NCBI GenBank assembly: GCA_013329135.1
Contig: DUKU01000110.1
Span: forward strand, 1 to 12,072
Direction of reading: 5' to 3'
Origin: Thermoplasmata archaeon
GTDB taxonomy: Archaea > Thermoplasmatota > Thermoplasmata > UBA10834
Length of the DNA: 12,072 bases
Shown: positions 6,745 to 12,072 of the stretch, in pieces
Numbering within the stretch: position 1 is the stretch's first letter
Layout of the letters: each line of letters opens with the position of its first letter
The notes under the pieces: generated by a model
The model's input: only the letters and a program-made list of their open reading frames with translations
What the model was told of the DNA's origin: nothing
The model's database searches: none
Translations under genes and position numbers: made by a program

Positions 6745-8070
6745 TCAGCTTGAAGAGGTCATGGGGAGGGCGACCCTGAAAACGCTCCCCTTCGAGTGGT
6801 CCCCAGGAACCCTGTCCTCGACCCACACCATGCCGTGGTACGCCTCCACAACGGCACGCACTATCGACAGACCGAGGCCGCTTGCGGGCAGGCCACCCTC
6901 CAGTCCGTTGAACCGGCCGAACACCAGATTCTTCTTCGAATCGGGGATCCCGATGCCGTTGTCTGCGACCGAGACGCACCAGTACCTCATGTAATCAACG
7001 AAGAACTCGCCGATGGAAACCTCCACGACAACCGCTTCGTGCGGGTCGTACTCCACCGCGTTCTTCAGTATGTTCGTGAAAATCTCCTCCGCGAGCTCGT
7101 TGCCCGTGGCGAAGTATCTGTTCCCGCCCAGATTCAGGTCTATCCTGACCTTATGGTCCGCGGATTCACGCAACACGGAGGCCGCGCTCGCCTTGAGCAC
7201 CTCGCCGAGCTCGATGGGACCCATGTTCGCGGCGCCCTCCTCCTCGATCTTCGCCAGTTTGCTCGCTCTCTGTATGAGCTCGCTGATGGACCATGCGGAT
7301 GACGATGCCCTCTCCAGGAACTTGTGGGTACTCTTGGCGTCCTGCCCGTCGGCCTGGGCCATCGCCAGATAGCTCGTGACTGCCTGATTGTAGTTGTTGA
7401 TATCGTGCGCGATGATGTCACTCAGGAACTTCGACCTCTGGGCCTCTTCGACCCGCTGCTGGTACATCTTCGCGTTCTCTATCGCGACGCCCGCAAGCTG
7501 TGAGAATATCTGCATCGCCTCGATGGTGGCGGTGTCGAATGTCCGCTTGTTGACGGGCTCGATGACCTCGATATACCCGTTCGTGACGCCCTCTCGGTCG
7601 CGAAAGAGGAACTTCATGTAATCGAGTTCGTGCCACTCCTCGGGGTTCCCGCGCGGCTTCGTGATGTCCGTAAGATGGAAGTAGAACTGTTCGTCGGCCT
7701 TGACGAACTCCTCGGGGCCAGGACGGACGAAGTACACGTTCTCCATGACCTTGTATCTCTCATCGAGGTCCTTCTTCATGCGCTGCTGGCTGTATGTGAA
7801 CTTCCGTAGCTTCTCTGCCCTCTCGGGTTCGTACCCATATGTGGCTCGGACACGAAACACCTGGTCGTTCTCATCAAGGACAGAGATGATGAGGGCCCGC
7901 ACCGAGAACAACTCTGCGACCGTGGATGCGATCTTATGGAGGACAGAATCGAGATTCTCGACTGACATGACGTCTGAGAGGACGCTCAACATCTCCCCCG
8001 CGAATCTCGGAGGTGTTGGACACCTCTTGACCGTGGGCTTGCGCTTCCCTCTTTCGAGCCCTGCCATCAT
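6745..8070 (-). CDS. Soluble GAF-domain sensor histidine kinase
   Basis: From the ATG at 8070 (441 residues): a GAF domain at ~25-205, then the H-box FLSDIIAHDINNYNQ with H222 as the phospho-acceptor, then an HATPase domain with N-box NILKNAVEYDP (N333, N337), G1 box VADNGIGIP, F box LVFGRFN and G2 box GLGLSIV. All boxes needed for autophosphorylation are present. No membrane helix or PAS domain is seen, so the signal is presumably a cytoplasmic small molecule or redox state sensed by GAF. The HDINN form of the H-box recalls archaeal kinases rather than the HDLRTPL type. No response regulator is encoded nearby. The frame is open up to 8178, but the first ~36 codons lie across promoter-like DNA; the adjacent ATGs at 8070 and 8067 follow GGGGAT and are preferred. 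Confidence 0.9.
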   Translation of the reverse strand: MMAGLERGKRKPTVKRCPTPPRFAGEMLSVLSDVMSVENLDSVLHKIASTVAELFSVRALIISVLDENDQVFRVRATYGYEPERAEKLRKFTYSQQRMKKDLDERYKVMENVYFVRPGPEEFVKADEQFYFHLTDITKPRGNPEEWHELDYMKFLFRDREGVTNGYIEVIEPVNKRTFDTATIEAMQIFSQLAGVAIENAKMYQQRVEEAQRSKFLSDIIAHDINNYNQAVTSYLAMAQADGQDAKSTHKFLERASSSAWSISELIQRASKLAKIEEEGAANMGPIELGEVLKASAASVLRESADHKVRIDLNLGGNRYFATGNELAEEIFTNILKNAVEYDPHEAVVVEVSIGEFFVDYMRYWCVSVADNGIGIPDSKKNLVFGRFNGLEGGLPASGLGLSIVRAVVEAYHGMVWVEDRVPGDHSKGSVFRVALPMTSSS

Positions 8071-8279
8071 GCATCCCCAGGCTATATTTCTGGCCGAGGT
8101 GAGTGAACCACTACTGCCTATTATAACTTTCGCGGAACCTGGATGGGTGCGAGACCCGGCCGCGGGGTATCTGGTCACTGACTTGACGTCGCGCCCTTCT
8201 GCGAACAGGCAGCCAGCTGGCCGACTACCTGCAAACGTCCTAATAGACGTAAACGGATTTAGTCGGCAAGAGGGGGACC
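8071..8279. promoter_or_regulatory. Divergent promoter region of histidine kinase and EF-Tu domain-II-like gene
   Basis: On the - strand AAAGTTATAATA (complement of 8119-8130) is a strong TATA box 54 bases from the kinase ATG at 8070; a second AT-rich box, GAAATATAGC, spans ~8081-8090. Toward the + strand gene there are nested inverted repeats: GCCGACTA (8220-8227) with TAGTCGGC (8260-8267), and inside them ACGTC (8235-8239) with GACGT (8246-8250). The AT-rich CTAATA (8240-8245) between the inner arms could be a weak TATA box. AGAGGGGGACC directly before the ATG at 8280 is the ribosome binding site. Confidence 0.5.
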
Positions 8280-8537
8280 ATGGCGGAAGAGTTGATTGGC
8301 AACGTTATGTTGTTCTTCGCGAAGCCTTGCGTGGCAGCCATTGAAATCACCTCCGGCTCCTTGTCCGTCGGAGACACAGTGCGCATAAAGGGCGCTACGA
8401 CCGATTTCGAACAGAAGGTCGAGTCGATGGAGATCGACCGCAAGCCGGTTCCAAGCGCGACCGCGGGCCAGTCCGTCGGGATCAAGGTCAAGGACAGGGT
8501 CAGGCAGCACGACAAGGTATTCAAGTTGGTCGTGTAG
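8280..8537 (+). CDS. EF-Tu domain-II-like small beta-barrel protein
   Basis: An 85-residue protein that is only a translation-factor domain-II-type beta barrel: VAAIEITSGSLSVGDTVRIKG, then VESMEIDRKPVPSATAGQSVGIKVKDRV, corresponding to the region of EF-Tu/IF-2 where the barrel presents a loop to tRNA or ribosome. There is no GTPase domain (no GxxxxGK[ST], NKxD) and no room for one. Similar stand-alone proteins are known in archaea and bacteria as 'elongation factor-like' proteins of undetermined role (family knowledge). The ATG at 8280 has a strong G-rich ribosome binding site. The downstream asparaginase gene starts 34 bases later with a separate TATA-like box. Confidence 0.85.
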   Translation: MAEELIGNVMLFFAKPCVAAIEITSGSLSVGDTVRIKGATTDFEQKVESMEIDRKPVPSATAGQSVGIKVKDRVRQHDKVFKLVV

Positions 8538-8571
8538 CCATTATAACCGGAGAGAGAGATTACTCGAGCGC
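8538..8571 (+). promoter_or_regulatory. Promoter of the isoaspartyl peptidase gene
   Basis: CCATTATAACC (8538-8548) is a TATA-like box centred 29 bases before the ATG at 8572, which would place transcription start at or next to the start codon. GGAG at 8549-8552 is too far from the ATG for a usual ribosome binding site, so the mRNA may be leaderless. Confidence 0.5.
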
Positions 8572-9480
8572 ATGAAGCCATCCATCATCGTCCACGGGGG
8601 CGCATGGGACATCCCCGTCGAACAAGTAGACGCGCACATCAAAGGTTGCGGCCATGCAGCGCAGACAGCCAACGACTTACTCGTGAGAGGCGCGTCCGCC
8701 GTCGATGCGGTCGAGAGTGCGGTAATGGTGATGGAGGACGACCCGATATTCGATGCGGGGAGGGGCTCCGTCCTGAACCAGTCCGGACAGGTCGAGATGG
8801 ATGCTATCATCATGGAAGGGTCGACGCTCAGATCTGGAGCGGTCGCCGCGCTGAGACACATCAAGAATCCTGTCAAGGTCGCGAGGAGACTGATGGAGGA
8901 CACGCAGTTCTCCATGCTCGCAGGGGACGGGGCGCTCAAGTTCGCCCTCTCGAAAGGCTTCGATGAGTGTTCGGAGGAGGACCTTCTCGTCGGCAGGGAA
9001 CTTGAGGACTACAAGGTGTTCCTCAAGACAGGCGTGCTCCAGACGAGGGAGGAGTTCTCAGGCCATCCACTCGACACCGTGGGAGCGTGCGCCATAGACA
9101 AGGAGGGACACCTAGCGTGCGCGACTTCCACAGGCGGCATCAGGAGGAAACTCGCAGGACGCGTTGGAGATTCGCCCATAGTGGGTGCAGGCGCATACGC
9201 GGACGATGCCATCGGAGCGGCCTCATCCACTGGATGGGGAGAGAAGATCATGGCCGTCGTGCTGGCGAAGACCGCCATCGACCTTCTCAAGCAAGGGAAC
9301 GACGTTTTCGGCGCTTGCGAGGGGAGCATCGACACGCTAGCTCGAAGAGTCGATGGACTCGGTGGACTGATCATGGTCGACAGGCACGGAAGAGTCGGCT
9401 ATCACCACAACACACCGAAGATGGCCTACGCATACTCAGAAGGACCCTCAGGCGAGAACCGCGCCGCCATACGACGATAG
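8572..9480 (+). CDS. Isoaspartyl peptidase/L-asparaginase, Ntn-hydrolase
   Basis: A 302-residue plant-type asparaginase of the N-terminal nucleophile family, which removes isoaspartyl residues from peptides and/or hydrolyses asparagine. The precursor would self-cleave before T169 in HPLDTVGAC to expose the Thr nucleophile. Downstream are ATSTGGI with T187, the substrate-binding RVGDSP (R197, D200), GAGAYAD and STGWGE. The N-terminal half has IIVHGGAW and DAGRGSVLN, which are typical. Preceding the nucleophile is Asp rather than the Gly of E. coli IaaA; Asp is found at this place in glycosylasparaginases, so the exact substrate class is open. It converges with the winged-helix/TerB gene, 15 bases apart. 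Confidence 0.92.
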   Translation: MKPSIIVHGGAWDIPVEQVDAHIKGCGHAAQTANDLLVRGASAVDAVESAVMVMEDDPIFDAGRGSVLNQSGQVEMDAIIMEGSTLRSGAVAALRHIKNPVKVARRLMEDTQFSMLAGDGALKFALSKGFDECSEEDLLVGRELEDYKVFLKTGVLQTREEFSGHPLDTVGACAIDKEGHLACATSTGGIRRKLAGRVGDSPIVGAGAYADDAIGAASSTGWGEKIMAVVLAKTAIDLLKQGNDVFGACEGSIDTLARRVDGLGGLIMVDRHGRVGYHHNTPKMAYAYSEGPSGENRAAIRR

Positions 9481-9495
9481 ACGACCGACGCGGCA

Positions 9496-10347
9496 TCACT
9501 CCGCATCAGAATCACGGCATCCGGGGGGACCGCATATTGTCGATACCGCATCGGCCAGAAGATTCTCGTGCTCCTTCCTCGAGATCATGAAGGTCTTGCG
9601 CAGAACCTCGACTATCTCCGCCTCGGCGCCTGATATCTCTCCGTCGGAGAGAGCAATCTCAAGCACGCCGCGATATGTCCTCAAGAACTCCATGTGGTCC
9701 TGCGCTACATGCGTCAGTATCTCCTCTTCGAGCGCCTTGTGTTGCGCATCCGTTATGTTCAGATGCTTCCTGAGTTCCTCGATCAGGAAGCGCTCGGTCG
9801 CCGTCACCTGGCCGTCCCTCCATGCCGTCTCGAGGGCACGCTTGTACGTATCGGTCGACCGTTCCTTCGTCTCCAAGACCTCGCGTTTCTTGGCGTCCAG
9901 GTTCATGAGGCCAGGCAACGTCAGCTCGCCTTTCGCGATCGCCTCTCTCACAATGTCACAGTATGTGATTCTAGATGGGGTTATGTCATCCACCTCACAC
10001 ACCTTCATCTTCACCGTATGGCCGTTGTCCCTGACGTCGACCTCAATGTCCTTAATCCGGTCACGTATCGCGGACGCCTTTGAATAGCCAGATGAGGCGA
10101 GGTAATACCCGTTCATGCGCTGCTTCATGCCCTGTATGTGCGCCTTCCTCTCGACGATGAGACAATCCTTCATGAGGTCGTCGAGGTACTTCGACAAGTG
10201 CTTCCTCTGGATGCCCGTACAATACGAAATCGTCTCCTGTATGAGATCCGAGGGAAGCTCAAACCGGTCATCCATATGGAGGAAGTCCGAAAGATACAGC
10301 AGGATGCGCTCCTTGCTCGTGAGAGATGTGATCTCATCTATGGACAT
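9496..10347 (-). CDS. Winged-helix protein with two TerB-like repeats, function unknown
   Basis: A 283-residue protein from the ATG at 10347; an upstream ATG at 10398 would give 300 residues. Residues ~13-88 form a winged-helix DNA-binding domain (ERILLYLSDFL..., GIQRKHLSKYLDDLMKDCLIV, then the wing and MNGYYLASSG), like archaeal MarR/ArsR-type HTH modules. Residues ~90-160 are a linker of unknown fold. Residues 168-211 and 225-268 are two copies of a helical unit of the form YkraLExAxxDGxxxxxExxxxExLRKxxxI, with acidic DG motifs resembling TerB/tellurite-resistance domains. I infer a cytoplasmic regulator sensing a signal through the TerB-like part; ligand and targets are unknown. A TATA-like CGCATATAC centred 27 bases before 10347 favours that start and a leaderless mRNA. 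Confidence 0.8.
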   Translation of the reverse strand: MSIDEITSLTSKERILLYLSDFLHMDDRFELPSDLIQETISYCTGIQRKHLSKYLDDLMKDCLIVERKAHIQGMKQRMNGYYLASSGYSKASAIRDRIKDIEVDVRDNGHTVKMKVCEVDDITPSRITYCDIVREAIAKGELTLPGLMNLDAKKREVLETKERSTDTYKRALETAWRDGQVTATERFLIEELRKHLNITDAQHKALEEEILTHVAQDHMEFLRTYRGVLEIALSDGEISGAEAEIVEVLRKTFMISRKEHENLLADAVSTICGPPGCRDSDAE

Positions 10348-10370
10348 GAGCACTGTAATCCTCGTAACAT

Positions 10371-10379
10371 GTATATGCG
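10371..10379 (-). promoter_or_regulatory. TATA-like box of the winged-helix/TerB gene
   Basis: CGCATATAC on the - strand is centred 27 bases before the ATG at 10347. This spacing suits leaderless transcription and is the main reason for choosing this start over the ATG at 10398, which would lie upstream of the promoter. Confidence 0.5.
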
Positions 10380-10452
10380 CCTTGCCAACCTCGGACATCT
10401 CATCGGAAAGAGTTAAGGTTACGGGGCAGGATAACCGGGATGAGCTGATAAT

Positions 10453-10545
10453 GTGATTGACAGGAGGGCGTTGCTGTTCCTATTCGTCGTCTTAATGGCA
10501 TCTTTCATCGCAATAGCCCTCATCATCCTCGTATCCGGCGGGTGA
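10453..10545 (+). CDS. Possible 30-residue single-pass membrane peptide
   Basis: A small frame opening with GTG at 10453 and ending at TGA 10543-10545; an in-frame TGA at 10441 rules out a longer protein. The product begins MIDRRALLFLFVV and continues with LMASFIAIALIILVSGG: a charged N-terminus (DRR) followed by ~22 hydrophobic residues, as expected for a one-helix membrane peptide with the N-terminus inside. The GTG has only a weak upstream G-rich stretch (GGGATGAG) and no clear TATA box. It is divergent from the winged-helix/TerB gene. I do not recognise a family. Hydrophobicity over an unbroken short frame can arise by chance, so this is tentative. Confidence 0.4.
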   Translation: MIDRRALLFLFVVLMASFIAIALIILVSGG

Positions 10546-10961
10546 AGACGCGGGCGGCCTCAGCTCCAGAATCGGCAGGAATCATCCGATTTTCGTCGCT
10601 CGCGTGATTTAAATTCGCCGCAATATATATCACATTAGAATAAATCACATTATATATTTACATGATTATGCATTGCGACGTCCAGATTCGACAGAGCGGC
10701 ATCCGGATAGCGACATAACGCGTCGATTTCGGGCACATATTCCAAAATATATAATTACAATCATATCATCATCATGGTACCGGGCAAACCATATAATAGA
10801 CGCTAGTGATAGGACTGTCCGATAAGCATGGACGCGCATAGATCCGCCCCATCGGATTCTTACCCAATAGACGGGCAACCGCGCAGTCCCTGCTAGGTTC
10901 CGCATGTGCCCGATGGGATGCAAGGCCGGCGGTACCTAAGCAATCAGGAGGTATGACCTAG
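10546..10961. other. AT-rich intergenic region with repeats and a possible structured leader
   Basis: About 415 bases with no supportable protein gene. 10600-10665 is strongly AT-rich and holds the direct repeat ATCACATTA (10629-10637, 10644-10652), the inverted pair GTGATTTA (10604-10611) / TAAATCAC (10641-10648), and AATATATA (10622-10629) / TATATATT (10651-10658). TATA-like boxes on the + strand are AAAATATATAA (~10744-10754) and ATATAATA (10791-10798). From ~10812 to 10961 several 6-8-bp complementary segments precede the 41-codon ORF. An 85-codon frame on the - strand (10666-10923) has no promoter, ribosome binding site or recognisable domain. Confidence 0.45.
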
Positions 10962-11087
10962 ATGAGACCATCCGGAGTTTGGAGCACAATCAAGCTAGTT
11001 CAGCTTGAGACGCAGCTCCTCGGGGTCCCGAGGACCCAGAGACCAAAGCTCAGGGGCTACATCGCTGGCAGCAAGCGGATGAAGTGA
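10962..11087 (+). CDS. Small basic ORF of 41 residues, function unknown
   Basis: ATG at 10962, TGA at 11085-11087. AGGAGGT (10946-10952), nine bases before the ATG, is the strongest Shine-Dalgarno sequence in the window. The product starts MRPSGVWSTIKLVQLETQLL and ends in PKLRGYIAGSKRMK. It has about ten Lys/Arg against one Glu, so it is strongly basic, with no Cys pair, signal peptide or membrane segment; an amphipathic helix at ~8-20 is possible. Codons (AAG, CTC, ATC, GGC, CAG) resemble the neighbouring genes, which supports translation. It could be a nucleic-acid-binding small protein, a leader peptide or the remnant of a larger gene. I recognise no family. Confidence 0.45.
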   Translation: MRPSGVWSTIKLVQLETQLLGVPRTQRPKLRGYIAGSKRMK

Positions 11088-11142
11088 CCCTCAAACCCCT
11101 TACAACGAGCTCCTTCTGAATCGGCACGCGTGAAAGCCTTGG

Positions 11143-12072
11143 CTACACGCCAACCCGGCCTCTCTGACGCATGACCCAGTCCCGGATCAGCCCTCTCAAG
11201 GTGTACGGGTATTCGACAGGATCCTTGAGTTTGAAGAACCACATCGCGCACGCTCCCCTCCCGAAGGCGGATATAGCATAGACCGCGCCCAACGCCAGTA
11301 CCATGTTCTGACCGTAGAAGTCGAGGAAGAACAGTGCAAGGTATCCGCCAACGACTGAACCCACGAAAGTCGCGATGCCGATCATCGTGTTGTAGACTGC
11401 GAAGTACTCTCCCTTCTTCTCGTCAGGTGCGACATCGAGCACGTATGCGAAGAACGCCACATTGGACATGGCAGTAGCCAGGCCCAGGGCTGCGTTGAGG
11501 ATGTATATGTGCCAGACTTCCGTCGCCAGCGCATACACTATTGGAACTGAGATGAAAGTGAACCTCGATATCAGAATCTGCGGCATCGGTCCGATCAGGT
11601 CCAGCAGCCTGCCCACCTTTGTCTGGAAGAACAGGGCGGCGCCCGTCGAGATCACGGTCATAATCGCGATATCGAACAGACTCGCGCCAAGCACATCGAT
11701 GTATGTCAGATACAACAGTGGCCATATCAGGGACATTATGAGGTTGAAGACCGACTGGAGGGCCACCATGTTCCTGAAGTATATGTTCTCGGTGAGATCG
11801 GATATGAATATGAACGACCTCATGCTGAACGCGAATATCCTCCTTGGAGAGGTATACATCCTCTTCTTCGGCTCCTTGATCCGCATGAGTATGATGGAAC
11901 CCATGATTCCGCTCACCCCAGCGAGGAAGAATGGTATCGCATAGACACTGAACACGCTGCCGGACCCCTCAGGCATTATGTAGCCAGCCATGAGAGTCGC
12001 CGTCAGGCTCGCTACTGAGGACACCGCGAAGAACTTCCCCATGATAGTTCCCCTGTTCCGGGCGGTCGTCAT
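11143..12072 (-). CDS. MFS transporter, 5' end outside window
   Basis: C-terminal ~309 residues of a major facilitator superfamily permease; the frame is still open at the window edge, and the Met at 12072 is probably internal. RNRGTIMGKFFAVSS fits the loop and helix in the middle of the N-terminal half, so about the first three or four helices are missing. Visible membrane segments, numbered from the window edge, lie at about 13-33, 43-65, 102-126, 134-151, 166-185, 187-213, 222-250 and 257-280. SNVAFFAYVLDVAPDEKKGEYFAVYNTM resembles the conserved helix 10-11 loop. The substrate is unknown; a drug or small-metabolite exporter is the default guess. It ends in RQRGRVGV with a TAG stop, and no clear terminator follows. 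Confidence 0.85.
   Translation of the reverse strand: MTTARNRGTIMGKFFAVSSVASLTATLMAGYIMPEGSGSVFSVYAIPFFLAGVSGIMGSIILMRIKEPKKRMYTSPRRIFAFSMRSFIFISDLTENIYFRNMVALQSVFNLIMSLIWPLLYLTYIDVLGASLFDIAIMTVISTGAALFFQTKVGRLLDLIGPMPQILISRFTFISVPIVYALATEVWHIYILNAALGLATAMSNVAFFAYVLDVAPDEKKGEYFAVYNTMIGIATFVGSVVGGYLALFFLDFYGQNMVLALGAVYAISAFGRGACAMWFFKLKDPVEYPYTLRGLIRDWVMRQRGRVGV

Noticed and set aside
10781..10855. GGGCAAACC resembling the start of a GEMM (c-di-GMP-I) riboswitch
   Set aside because: The other GEMM landmarks (GACGCAAAGCC and the tetraloop-receptor hairpin) are not found at the required distances.
10666..10923. 85-codon open frame on the - strand in the gene-poor region
   Set aside because: Crosses TATA-like AT-rich tracts and the possible RNA leader; no ribosome site, odd composition and no recognisable motif.
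10776..11090. RNase P RNA, SRP RNA or tRNA as an explanation of the gene-poor region
   Set aside because: None of the conserved landmarks (GAGGAAAGUC, the SRP GGAA/AGCAGC loops, T-loop GTTCRANYC with acceptor pairing) could be located.
1..12072. CRISPR array, insertion sequence, prophage or defence island
   Set aside because: No regularly spaced direct repeats, transposase, integrase, terminal inverted repeats or known defence domains were seen on either strand.

Overview
The window looks archaeal, most likely from a euryarchaeal/Thermoplasmatota-type lineage (inference). The reasons are TATA-like boxes (AAGTTATA, TTTAT, ATTATAA) about 27-40 nt ahead of start codons, GGTGAT/GGAGG Shine-Dalgarno sites, some genes that appear leaderless, a free-standing EF-Tu domain-II protein, a soluble GAF histidine kinase with an HDINNYNQ H-box, and a winged-helix regulator of archaeal style. 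Coding DNA is GC-rich; intergenic DNA is clearly AT-richer.

Layout. (1) 1-373, + strand: 3' part of a bacterioferritin-like gene, ending at a perfect hairpin that probably serves both it and the converging sdh operon. (2) 454-3712, - strand: complete sdhC-sdhD-sdhA-sdhB operon for succinate dehydrogenase/fumarate reductase, the membrane-bound enzyme linking the citric acid cycle to the quinone pool. (3) 3713-4065: promoter region shared with (4) a rubredoxin and homoserine dehydrogenase on the + strand. (5) 5328-8070, - strand: rubrerythrin-like diiron protein, an SDR oxidoreductase and a GAF histidine kinase, each with its own promoter. (6) 8280-9480, + strand: EF-Tu domain-II-like protein and isoaspartyl peptidase/asparaginase. 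(7) 9496-10347, - strand: winged-helix protein with two TerB-like repeats. (8) 10348-11142: about 0.8 kb without a conventional gene, holding a possible 30-residue membrane peptide, an AT-rich repeat cluster, a possibly structured leader and a 41-codon ORF with a strong ribosome binding site. (9) 11143-12072, - strand: C-terminal two-thirds of an MFS transporter.

Most genes are housekeeping or redox functions. Bacterioferritin, rubredoxin and rubrerythrin around the sdh operon suggest a microaerobic or oxygen-tolerant anaerobe that manages iron and peroxide. No mobile element, CRISPR array, tRNA or rRNA was seen. The most unusual material is 10348-11142 and the neighbouring winged-helix/TerB gene; no complete new multi-gene system can be demonstrated from this sequence alone.
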